From: Diphasiastrum complanatum
Taxonomy: Eukaryota; Streptophyta; Lycopodiopsida; Lycopodiales; Lycopodiaceae
Direction: 5' to 3'
NCBI GenBank assembly: GCA_029204225.1
Contig: CM055098.1
Span: 46,746,799 to 46,810,798, forward strand
Length of the DNA: 64,000 bases
Part shown: one piece after another, positions 11,243-22,225 of the stretch
Numbering within the stretch: position 1 is the first letter of the stretch
Layout of the letters: every line of letters begins with the position of its first letter
Notes under the pieces: generated by a model
Told to the model about the DNA's origin: nothing
Seen by the model: the letters and a program-made list of their open reading frames with translations, nothing else
Databases searched by the model: none
Made by a program: the position numbers and the translations under genes

Positions 11243-12460
11243 TGTCGTGGTATACCAATTGTATTTGGTATAGTTTTGTAGTATTTAATGTCGAATCCCC
11301 AAGAGGATAGCTTCTTTATGGTATAATGTTGATATTGTTCTGACTTATTCGTATGATATAAAATGGAGAATTAGTCTGGTTGTCAAACAGACATTTGGGT
11401 TAAGTAACCAGTATTACTTAATGGATAAATGAATGTTTAAAATTGGAATATCAGTCTTCTCTTTCGAATCGAAGAATTGGCGTTCTACAAGAGAATTGTT
11501 ATCAGAGTAGTACGAATGTACTCCACTCTATCTGATTAAGGTGTCGGCAAGAATTCGGATTGATTTCGATGTATTCGTTCATCAGTGATCAAAGTTAATC
11601 TTATTCTTGGATTAACAAAAGTTAAACAGTAGTCCTCAACAACTAGTGTTCTCCTCAGAGTTAAATCTCTTGTATAATCTTCGAATATGTTAGAAACATA
11701 TGTTCGGAGATATTCAGAATACAGATATCTTATCTCAATTCTTCAGACAAGGACTATCAATTCAGTTGTATACATACTTTTCTATCGATGACTGAGATAG
11801 ACTTCTGATGATAAACGCTATTCGGGTATCGAACAAGTATTCGAGTGTCGAACAAATATTCGAATGAACGAATAAGCTAGTTTTAAGACAGTTCGTTAGA
11901 ACACTTTTACGGATACACAGCATAGACTGTAATGTGCTTATGCAACTGTCTGACCAGAGATAGATTTATATAAGAAAGATTGTTAGAGTACTTCAGAAGA
12001 TCTCTCACAAGTACATAAACTTTTATCTCTCAGCGAATACATAAACTATATCTCCTGGTGAGTAAGACTGAATCGTGTCTTCTCTTTATCATCTTCAGAG
12101 CGAACAATCACGTCTTTATAAATTAGAGGCGTGTCGCTTTACTGAATAAGGTTAACCAATATATATCTGACACGTATGTAGATTATACCGCAAAGATGTA
12201 TCTAACCCTGAGTTTAGATTACTATAGTTAGAATTGTCGATTCGGATCGAGTCGTTTCATGTAAGTGTCTTTATTTAAGGGTTGTTGTAGATGTCGCTTC
12301 ATTGCTGAGGACTTGTCCTTTATATGTGATATTTAGTATGTCGCGAAAAATATAGGCAGGTCCCTTCATTATAAATGTATCCAGCTCTTGTCTTCTTATG
12401 TGAATATATATTGCTTCATTCAGATGTATATTCGTTGTTTAATAAATACACATCTTCACA
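11243..12460 (-). repeat. Gypsy 5' LTR
   Basis: About 1,218 bp, beginning TG on the minus strand at 12,460 and probably ending CA near 11,243. A TATATAA-like box on the minus strand near 11,967-11,974 could be the promoter. The stretch 11,308-12,460 pairs with the 3' LTR. The inner boundary is judged from the CA end and the primer site and could be off by about 12 bp. Confidence 0.88.
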
Positions 12461-14080
12461 AGTCAAAATACATAGCAGACAGTGATCTGGTTGGCTATGA
12501 AATTCTCAAAAACTATTATGAGCTACCAGCGATGACAGAATTAAAACAAGTAGAAGATGAAAGAGAATTACCGGATTCAGGGAGAGGTCAAGATCGAGTA
12601 CCTGACAGACTCGAATCACCAGTTTGAATTCTAGCAGACAAGGACGAACTATAATCGAACTCGAAACCTGCAAAATTGAACTCGACTCCACCTGTGAGAA
12701 GATCTGACAGACAACATAAACCACCAGAAAGGTATGGTCAGGATGTTTTTGATATAGCCATCGAATTTTGTGGTTTCTCTGACGAGCCTCAGACATTCGA
12801 GAAAGCTATTGATGGACCAGATAAAGATCGCTGGATTCAGACAATGGAGGACGAAATGTCATCCATGTATAAATAAGAACAATGTATGGACACTTGCACC
12901 TATACCTGATGGCAGAAAACCAGTCAAATGCAAGTGGACAAGATCAAAATAGGTCCTGTTGGAAAAAACATCAGATACAAAGCAAGGTTGGTTGCTAAAG
13001 GATTTTCACAGAAGTATAGGATCGACTACACTGATACTTTCTCACTGATAGTCAAACATACATCAATTCGCTTGTTATTTGCATATGCAGTGGCTCGTGA
13101 TTTGAAATCCATATTGTGGATGAGAAGACTTATTCATGGAACAACCACTTGGTTTTGTAAACCAAGAATATCAGAATATGAATGTCACATGAATAAAAGC
13201 ATTTATGGTTTGAAACAAGTAGCCAGACAATGGTATAGAAAAAAGGACGAAGCACTACGTTCCTTAGGTTTCAAATCTCTATTTGTTGAATCATATGTCT
13301 ATATCAAGCATGTGCAAAATGAAATGATCGTTCTAGCTATCTATGTTGATGACACATTTATCTTCTCAAGAAGAAATCAATTAATTTCAGATGTCAAAAG
13401 AGACATTATTGAAATATTTGAGATCCATGACTAGGCTTGCAGATTCAAAGAGACTTTGAAGGTGGTAAGTTGTATCTTTACCAACAAAATTACACTCAAA
13501 AGATTATTTAAGGATTCAACATGCTCGACTGCAAAGGTGTGCATACTCCCAAGATACCTGGAACAATATTGAACAAGGCAGATTGTCCGCAGACTCTCGA
13601 GGAAAAGAAGCAAATGGCCAAAACACCCTATCGTAGGCTGATTGGATCGTTGTTATATCTAGCAGACAACACCAGACCTGATATAGCATTTGCAATATAC
13701 AGGTTGAGCCAATATATAATCAGAACTCGTTGCATTGAAAGTTGACAAAAAGAGTACTACAATATCTCCAAAAAATGAAAGACTATGGACTGTGTTATTC
13801 GAAGGAAGTTGGATTTCACATCGAATCTTACAATGACGCAAGTTGGGCATCCATGAAGGATGATAGCAAGAGTATTTAAGGAGGTTGTACTCTAGTATCT
13901 GGCGCAGCCATTCTCTGGATAAGCAAGAAGCAAACAACAGTAGCTCAATCTTTCTGTGAAGCGGAATATGTAACAGCAACCAAGATGGCAAACAAGCTGA
14001 TCTGGATTAAATAGATGTTGGAAGGATTTGATGAATCTAATTTTGAACCTCTTGCTTGATACTCAAAAGATTCGCAAAAT
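12461..14080 (+). pseudogene. Copia A remnant: RT and RNase H
   Basis: Starts abruptly at the gypsy LTR edge inside the integrase-RT linker. Visible parts: an EFCGFSD linker motif (about 12,763), RT with LVAKGFSQKY, SIYGLKQ and YVDDTF (about 13,345), then RNase H with DASWASMKDD and KKQTTVAQS up to about 14,030. Stops and frameshifts are numerous (for example TGA 12,625, TAG 13,432 and TAA near 13,878). The 5' half of the element is missing and is not found left of the gypsy insertion, so a deletion accompanied or followed that insertion. Confidence 0.85.
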
Positions 14081-14089
14081 AGTGTCTTC

Positions 14090-14836
14090 TAGAAACTTGT
14101 GGTTTTTGTTGAAACTCGAGAGATTCGTAAACAAAATCTTGTCGTGAAATATTTTGTTTCTTGTTCAAATCTCACCTGTCGGAAATGGTTACGAACAATT
14201 TGCGAATTATTCTGGATTTTTCTTCAAGCTCAAAATTGTCATCTATCGTGAACAATTCACAAAAAACGAAAAAGTTGCGAAGAGACAAGTGTCACAAACA
14301 TTTTGCAAAACACGAAGCTATAACAAAGAGATAGACTATCGTGAAATATTTGCGAACAAAAATCATTCGACCTTGAAAACAGAGCATCTATTTGAATATC
14401 AACCGTCGTAAATGGTTAGATCTATTGTTACAAATTTAAAAGGCCAAAGGACCTATAATTAAAAGGACAAAAGACCTATCTTGTAACAATATAAATACAT
14501 GTGCACTACTCATTGTAAAACAGCTCAAACTGAAGAGACTCTCAAACTCATTCAATCAGAGACACAACAACGAGATAAGACAGCAAGAGATGTATATTGA
14601 TTCAGATTCAAAATTAGAAATTCGTTTTTGATCAACAGTTTCTATTTGTCTAAAATTGTCCTAAGTTGTCTTTTAATTCTGCATATTATTTCTACACGCT
14701 AATTCAATCAAGACAAATATTGTTCTACTAGTACATAGACCAGAAACAGACCCGATTGAAGACACTAAGTTTAGTTTGATTTATTCAAATTTTCATCGTG
14801 TTTTCTGTGCAAAAATAATTACTATTTTTCATACAA
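14090..14836 (+). repeat. Copia A/B LTR (single, shared)
   Basis: The sequence between the RNase H end of copia A and the primer sites of copia B has a TATA box (TATAAATAC at about 14,490) and ends next to initiator-tRNA primer motifs. The same LTR end lies beside the primer site at 60,112 in inverted orientation. The left boundary is uncertain by about 50 bp because no second LTR is present for comparison. Confidence 0.6.
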
Positions 14837-14948
14837 TGTTATCAAAACGAATTAGTGCTGATACAGTGATATCAGAGCTTACAAGATTAGTGCCGATACA
14901 GTGGTATCAGAGCTTACAGGATCAGTACTGATACAGTGGTATCAGAGC
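14837..14948 (+). repeat. Four tandem primer-binding-site-like copies
   Basis: A degenerate TGTTATCAAAAC at 14,837 stands where the primer site should be. Copies follow at 14,867 (TGATATCAGAGC), 14,902 and 14,937 (both TGGTATCAGAGC, complementary to the initiator tRNA-Met 3' end). Spacings are 30, 35 and 35 bp, so a unit of about 35 bp carrying the primer site was multiplied. Confidence 0.8.
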
Positions 14949-15031
14949 GAGTCAGAGTCGATCTCAGCATTCTTAATACATCCATCAGCAAGCCGCATCT
15001 GGAGTTATTCAAAAAAAAAAAAAAATAGAAG

Positions 15032-15900
15032 ATGTCGTCGATCAACAATATTCAGGCTAACATCACTATGATCTTGGAACCAGAAGGTTCGAACTATTTG
15101 ATTTGGAAATTAAAGACTTCACTCATATTGAAGGGCGAAGGTCTTTGGCAATGGGTAGAACCAATGGTGTAGAACCACTAGAGGTCTTTGCCAATGGTGT
15201 AGAACCACTAGAGGAGAAGCCAATTGCTACGCCTGGCAAAGAACTTCGAGAATGGAGTTTGAGAAATGACAAAGCTATATCAATTATTGCATCTTCAGTG
15301 CATGACAATATAATGCTAGATCTTACATCAATTTCAAGAGCAAAAGATTTATGGGAAGAATTGCAAACCAAGAATGAAACTCGATCTTGTAATCAAATCA
15401 TGTTCTTGGAAGACCAATTAACTTATCTACAATGGGACGTTAAAGACCTGAACACATTCGTACGAAAGATAAAAGACCTGTTTATTTCCTTGCAGAATTC
15501 TGGCGCCGAAAATACAATTTCAAAGGAAAAACAACTTGGTCATTTTCTTTGAGCACGCGACAATGACACTTCAAATGGCAATAGATGGAGTTAAAGAGGA
15601 AGTAGAACCTCGTGAACGCTATGATGACAATGGGGATTCCGAAAATGCTCTATTTACTCAGAAGAATGAATCTTCTAAAAAGTATAAGTTTAAGAGGGAG
15701 TCGTCTAAAAAGAATGAGTCTAAGACAAATGATCAACAATATGGAAAATAGAAGAAAAATTATGGTGATAAGAAGATCTGCAACAGATGCAAAAGATCAG
15801 GTCACACAGAAGATAAGTGTTGGTTACCTTCAAAGATTGAATGCATTCACTGTCATAAACGAGGTCATGCAGCAGTAGACTGTTATCAGAATCCCAAAAA
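15032..15900 (+). pseudogene. Copia B gag remnant
   Basis: Starts at ATG 15,032. The gag domain shows LEPEGSNYLIWKLK and later ELREWSLRNDKAISI and QIMFLEDQLTYLQW. A near-perfect internal duplication at about 15,138-15,212 adds an extra copy of a roughly 35-bp segment and a TAG. Two zinc knuckles follow: CNRCKRSGHTEDKC (about 15,780) and CIHCHKRGHAAVDC (about 15,841). Several frameshifts break it. The same gag type recurs inverted at 59.4-60.0 kb. Confidence 0.8.
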
Positions 15901-16965
15901 CAAAAAGGAGCAGAATCGAGGTGAACCTTCAGATTCAAACTATGTCGAAAACAAAGCAGAATGTTCCAGAACAGCAAAAGACAAGACAACAAGGAACTCA
16001 ACAGCTTATGTTAGTGTTGGTCTATGTTGTTCATCTAATTCCAAAACTCAAGAAGTAGTACTTGATTCGGGAGCCACATTTTGTTTTGTCTAAACAAATA
16101 TTGTCTGAGTACAAGAAGACAAACTATTTGAGATTCGTTATACTTGGAGACGGTTCTAAGCACATGGGTGATGGAATTGGTGTACTATGTCTGGACATGA
16201 ATCAGGGGACAAGAAACTGGAGGAAGTTCTCTATGTCTCTACTCTTGACAAATATCTTCTATCCATAGCTAAGATAGTCAATACAGTCATGTCAGTAACC
16301 TTCAAAAAGAACTCTTGTAAACTATTCAAGGAAGATTTTTATAACCTAGTTGCTAACGGCAACAGAGAAGGAAATTTGTATCACTTGAACTCAAATCGAA
16401 CAAGCGAATCAAACTCAAGAATTGACAGATATACTGTGGCACAAGAGGCTATGTCACATGAATATAGATGCCTTGTACGAAGCCAACAAAAGTCAGATAA
16501 TTGAAGGAGTCGAAATCAAAAGTAGAGATATTCAAACTACCTGTGAATCCTATCTTAAAGACAAGATGACTAGTTCGGTAAGGATGTTTATAAGGCAACT
16601 AAGGTACTTAAAATTGTGCATTTAGATATTTGTGGACCATTCGAAGTATTGTCATTGGTGATGCAAAGTACTTCATTATGTTTATTGATGACTTCAGCAA
16701 GTTCATTGTGGTATACTTTGTACGTACAAAATCTGAAGCTTTCGAGAATTTGTTGAGTACACGAATTGAATTGAGAAGCAAACATGCAATAAGTTGAAGC
16801 AGATTCACACAGATCATGGAGGTGAGTACATTTCCAACGAATTCAAGGCTTACTGTACTGATCGAGGTATTATGCATACGAAGACTACATCATACACACC
16901 TCAAGACTATGGAATAGCTGAACAAAGGAATCGTACACTTATGGAAGCTGCTAGGTGTATGATGC
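15901..16965 (+). pseudogene. Copia B protease and integrase remnant
   Basis: A protease active-site box (VLDSGATF) lies at about 16,058. The GAG-pre-integrase and zinc region includes LWHKRLCHMN (about 16,430), and the integrase core includes IHTDHGGEYIS (about 16,803), AEQRNRTLMEAARCMM and many stops. Similarity to copia ends abruptly after about 16,962, in mid-integrase. Confidence 0.78.
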
Positions 16966-17490
16966 CTCTTCAACGAGGCAAACCACTACTACATCCACGA
17001 ATATTAGTGCTACTGCGGAATTGATTATTGACGAGTTCGTGAAACTTGGTCAAAAGCAGCAGATGCAGCTGGATAAGATGCAGTCTCAGTTCAATGAGGA
17101 GATCAAAGCTTTGGAAGAGGTGCATGCTAAGAGTAGCAACACAACGGAAAAGTTTGCTAAGACCTTTTCTGGTTGTGAAAATGTCTGGTGTTCAATTTGT
17201 GATGGAAATCACACCATGAACGAATGTATAACATTGAAACAATGAATGACGAATACTATTTGTCATGTGTGCAATACTATGGGACATGAAATAGCATTTT
17301 GCTTGTTTAATACTCAGATTATCCAACAAAGGTTTGATAAGCTTCAATATCGGAAACCTACTACCTATAAGGGACCTGATCCTAAGAACTTTGGCCTGAA
17401 ATTTCTTGAATGACTAGCTTTGTCAGCTCCACAAGCACAACAAGCTCCTCCTGCAAATTTAATAGAACCTAAGCCTTACGATGAGATGAA
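16966..17490 (+). pseudogene. Foreign double zinc-knuckle fragment
   Basis: After the copia integrase breaks off, another coding piece begins: a Gln/Lys-rich helical segment, then CSICDGNHTMNEC (about 17,196) and, after one stop, CHVCNTMGHEIAFC (about 17,261), followed by a Pro/Ala-rich tail. CCHC knuckles bind nucleic acid and are typical of retroelement gag proteins. It does not match the copia gags in this window, so it probably comes from a gypsy-type or cellular CCHC protein. Confidence 0.5.
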
Positions 17491-17508
17491 GTAGACTCAG
17501 TCACTGTC

Positions 17509-18184
17509 TATACATGTCAATAATGCGATAGAGCACAAGACAATAACGGATGAAACCGCATGCTTTACAAAGCTAATTCAATCTATAAAGGAATAAAACC
17601 TATCACAGACAATAAAGAATCAATGCGCAAGGCATCTACTTTGTCTATCTTTGATAAGCTTCTGATGCTATTGTATCACACACACTTGATCTTCAATCTC
17701 TAAATCAATCCGAATACGCAAATGGTATTCAATATATATACACAATGTTACAAGTGTGTAGATGAAGAAAATACAAAGTAAATGTGCTGTCTGTAGGAGA
17801 TCGTGGGTGGCTGCAGTCATTGTCAAGTCTATTAGCACAGTTGCATGGGGTGAGCATGAAAAGGGTGCGACGTCAGCCTTTGTTGAAGTGAACATTGGTG
17901 AAGATGCAAAAAATGCGTCACTTTGATGAAATGCCTTAGGATTTGATTTACAGGGTGTCTTTGCTTCCTAGGGCACCATTGGCATTTTGTAAGGCAGTGT
18001 CGCCTTTTTTCGCCTATCACAAAACACGTGTAAAAAATATAGTGTCACATTTTGTTCACCTTTTCTTCACCTGTGAGAATTTACATGTAAATATGCAGAC
18101 TGCATGACAATGTGAATAAAAATACAGCACGAATGGAGGCAGATTAAAATGGGATTTAGGAGAGTAGAGGAGATGAATCCAATA
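17509..18184 (-). repeat. Copia C LTR fragment (left edge)
   Basis: Matches the outer two thirds of the copia C LTR (for example from TATACATGTCAATAATG). It lacks the part nearest the primer site and is the most divergent of the LTR copies. On the plus strand it is followed by a run of C and CTTAATTTGG, the complement of the family's polypurine tract. Confidence 0.85.
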
Positions 18185-21100
18185 CCCCCCCTTAATTTGG
18201 ATCCATGAATGCCTTGATCTTCAGACTAAGCAATGTGCAAAATTTGTTGTGTGCATTAACACTTAATGCTTTCATGAATATATCTGCAACCATGTCCTAC
18301 GTTTTGCATTACGTTAAGCTTACCTCCTTGTTGAGAACCTTGCCTCTGATGTAGTGATATCTGATTTCAATGTGCTTACTACTAGAATGAAATCTAGATT
18401 GGCAGATAAGGCAATAGCACTCTCATTATCACAGAATAACATTGTAGGGCTGTATTGATGCAGAGTAACATCTGACAGTAAATTTCTCATCCAAAATGCT
18501 TCCTTAATAGATTGAGAAGCAGCACTGTATTCTACTTCTGCAGAAGAAAGTGCGATAGAGGTTTGCTTACGACTATTCCATGAGATAGGACCGCCATTGA
18601 AGAAGAATGTAAATCCAGATGTAGACTTAAAATTGCCTACATCACCTCCCCAGCTTGCATCAGAATACCTACTAAGCTGATGGAGATTGTCATTGCTGAC
18701 ATCTCCATAGCAGATGCACTGGTCTATGGTAGCTTGAATACACCTCATCACTCTTATGAGAGCCTTCCAATGGGTAATGCCAGGATTAGCCATATATTGG
18801 CTGAGTGAGCTTCCTGCAAAAGAGATATTTGGTCTTGTATAGACCATTATGTACATGAGAGATCCAAGTGTCGATCGATAAGGATACTCTCTCATCTGGT
18901 CCTCTTTCTGTTTGGTTTGGGGACATTGGTCCTTTGACAAATGCAGGCCTGGATCCATTGGTGAGTGAGCTAATTTACAATTAATTAGACTGTATTTGTT
19001 AAGATCATTGTGAAGATAACTTTGTTGAGTTATGTAAATCAGTCATTTTGCTCTGTCTCTATGGATTTTAATGCCCAGACAGAAGTGAGCTTCACCCAGA
19101 TCAGTCACTCAAACTCTGAACATAGCATCTGCTTTGAATCCTTGAGGAAATTGGTAGTGTTGCTTAGCAACGTATCATCCACGTATAAGGTGATGATAAT
19201 GAAGGATTGTTGTATTGGCTTGGAATAGATGTTGCAATCAGTAGTGCTTGGTTTACATCCTTGTTCGATGAGGAATGTGTTGATCCTCTGAAACCAAGCT
19301 CTGGCAAACTATTTCAAGCTGTACAGTGCTTTGTGGAGTTTACATAAATGATTCTTCATACTTTCCAGAATGTATCTTTTTGGACTAAAAGTCTCGTTGT
19401 AGTCAGCGTTCGGGATCTAAGTGAATCCTCGTGCTACCAATCTTGCCTTCCTTCGATCAATTGCTCAGTTGGCATTGTATTTGATCTTAAAGATCCATTT
19501 GCAATCAATGATATTGCAGCCAATAGGAGCTTCGACTAATGACCATGTCTAGTTCTTGATCAGAGAGGAATACTCTATGTCCATAGCTTCTCTCCAGAGA
19601 TCAAAGTCTGGTTTGTTGAGTGCCTCTTTGACTGTAGTCGGTTCTTGTATCAAGAGACATGCAGACTCAAGAGTATACCTTGTGGGCTGTGTGTGCACTC
19701 AGCTTGATTTTCTGGGAGGATTCGATTGGTGAACCACTCTTGGGACTTGTTGGTGGGTAGCAGCAACGTCTTCGTCTGATTCGCTGTCATGAAGTGGGTC
19801 GACAATAGACACGCCTGAGCCAGAGGCTCGAACTGTGTCAATGGCAGGTGATGAAGGATCTCTTGGAGCAATATCCTTCCCTTTGAGGTTGATGAACTGA
19901 TCCTCGATAAAGACTGTATCCTGGTTATACAAGATTTTTTGGGTATCAGAATCATACATCTTGTATGTATTATCAGATGAAGTATATCCAGTCAGGATGG
20001 TCTTGAGACCTTGGAGGTCCAATTTATTCCTCGTGTCTTTTGGGATCTGCGCATAGGCAATGCACCCAAACACTCTTAGGTTCTTCACAGAAGACTTAGA
20101 GTCTGTCCACACCTCATGGGGTGTCTTGCCTGAGAGGTCCTTAGTCAAACATCTGTTCTGGATGTAAGTTGCAGTGGAGACAGCTTCAGCCCAGGATGCA
20201 TGCGATAGCATACATTTGGCAACGATGCATGTGCTAGCATACATTTGGCTGATTCAACCAGAGTACGGTTCTTTCTCTCGGCTAAGCCATTAGACTGAGG
20301 ATTTTAAGGAGTGATTAATTGCTGCTCAACTCGATAGAGATATATTCTCCACCGTTGTCTAACCTTAGAGCCTTGATCGTCCGTCCAGTCTGCTTTTTTG
20401 CACACTCCTTGAAGATTATGAAGCAGTTGAAGGCTTCTGATTTCTTCTTTATAAAATACACCATAGTCAAAATTCATCAATAAAAGTTATAAAATATTTT
20501 GCATCCTTCAATGAAGGATAATTTATCGGGCCACAAATGTTGAATCTACAATGTCTAACAATCCTCTAGCAATATGTTCATAGCTTGATTTAAATGGTTT
20601 CCTAGTCTGTTTACCAACTAAACGGTCTTCACAGACAAGTAACATTATATTCTTGATCTTGGTCAAGATCAAGAACAATATATTGTCTAGACATTTGTTA
20701 CACAACAGCATGATTCATGTGACCAAGTTTGTAATGCCAAAGTAAACTTTTATTTGCATGAATAGACGTAATGAGTGCCTGCCTAGAGGCAGAAAAGCAA
20801 TGACTTCATTTATACAAGTATCTGTGTCTCTTTCCGAGTGCTTGGATCTTGCATGTCCTATCAACTACTTTGCACTGATCACATTCAAAACCTACTCTAT
20901 GTCCTAGATCTGTGATTATGCTTAAAGAGAGCAGATTCGTAGACAAATTTGGTACATACATGACTTTAGAAAGTAGCTTAGACTAATCATTTGCAAAGCT
21001 TAATCTTATAGTACCTTCACATTTAATAGCTTGTGTGCTATTGTTGCCAAGGTGAACAAATTTCTGGGTATTGTAAGATGTATAGGACTCGAAACAGCCA

Positions 21101-21447
21101 ATGAGACTGGTCATGTGTTGAGTGGCTCCTGAATCCAGGAACCAAGAACTATCATCGGATGCTCCTTGATGGTTGGTCATGAAGGCATCATGATCCGCTT
21201 CTTGAATAGGCTGTGGAGCTTCTGCAGCTGCATTTGCCACTTGATCCAACAGCCCCTTGTTGTTGTTCTTTGCTTTAAGTATCTCTCAATCTTGAATTTC
21301 GTCGTTGTTTCACTTGCAGTATCTACAGAACAGCTTCTTCTTTGTCTACGGATTCAAGTGTTCTTTGTGCTGAGCTGGTTCCTAGTCTGACTTTGATTGC
21401 TTCGGGCCTTTCTTCTTCTTCTACTTAGTCGTGCTCTTGTTGGTGTA
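18185..21447 (-). pseudogene. Copia C, copy C1
   Basis: Minus-strand copia polyprotein remnant. RNase H at 18,320-18,958 (GSLMYIM, SDASWGGD, ALSSAEVEY and CDNESAIALS are all visible), RT remains at 18,960-19,690 with an internal deletion near 19,376, integrase at 19,699-20,470 including a C-terminal part (FGCIAYAQIP) that the other copies have lost, protease at 20,983-21,249 (FLDSGATQHM), and a gag tail cut at about 21,447, where it joins LTR sequence. It is clearly more diverged than the other copies and represents a separate lineage. Confidence 0.85.
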
Positions 21448-22225
21448 TTACCAGAGTGATCAAGAACAAAGTCAGACAGAATGAAAATAAGCATAGCAAT
21501 ATTGACACAGATCTGAATGCATTACAATAGCAAAATGACTAAGTATAGCAAAATATACATGTCAATAATGTGGTAGAGCACAAGACTATAGCGGATGAAA
21601 CCACGTGCTCTACAAAGATAATTCAATTTGTAAAGTAATGACACCTATTACTGACATTAAAGAATCAATGCGCAAGGCATCTACTTTGTCTATCTTTGAT
21701 AAGCTTCTGATGCTATTGTATTACACACACTTGATCTTCAATCTCTTAATCAATCTGAATACGCAAATGGTATTCAATATATATACACAATGTTACAAGT
21801 GTGTAGATGAAGAAAGTACAAAGTGGATGTGTTGTCTCTAGGAGATCGTGGGTGGCTGCAGTCATTGTCAAGTCTATTAGCACAGTTGCATGGGGTGAGC
21901 GTGAAAAGGGTGCGACGTCAACCTTTGTTGAAGTGAACATTGGTGAAGATGCGAAAAATGCGTCACTCTGATGAAATGCCTTAGGATTTGATTTACAGGG
22001 TGTCTTTGCTTCCTAGGGCACCTTTGGCATTTTGTAAGGCAGTGTCGCCTCTTTTTGCCTGTCACAAAACACTTGTAAAAAAACACAGTGTCGCGTTTTG
22101 TTCACCCATTCTTTGCTTGTGAGAATTTACACGTAAATATGTAGACTGCGTGACAACGTGAGTAAAAATGCAGCATGAACGAAGGTAGATTAAAATGGGA
22201 TTTAGGAGAGTAGATAAATCTAACA
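21448..22225 (-). repeat. Copia C LTR fragment between C1 and C2
   Basis: The LTR interior (from the TTACCAGAG motif) is fused directly to gag of C1, so the primer-proximal part is deleted. It ends at 22,225 before the C-run marking the polypurine tract of C2. It has the long form (GAAGAAAGTACAAAGT) of a 14-bp LTR indel. Confidence 0.88.

Larger units (their letters stand above)
3513..12460 (-). mobile_element. Ty3/gypsy retrotransposon, non-chromovirus type
   Basis: About 8.95 kb on the minus strand: 5' LTR (11,243-12,460), tRNA-Asp primer site, gag-pro, RT, RNase H, integrase with a GPY-type end and no chromodomain, an extra ORF, polypurine tract and 3' LTR (3,513-4,665). The LTRs align at a constant offset of 7,795 bp with few substitutions, so the insertion is young. 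The tRNA-Asp primer, the lack of a chromodomain and the 3' extra ORF suggest the Athila/Tat side of plant gypsy elements (inference). The outer end of the 3' LTR is missing, so no target-site duplication can be read. To the right is copia DNA; to the left are microsatellites. Confidence 0.93.
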
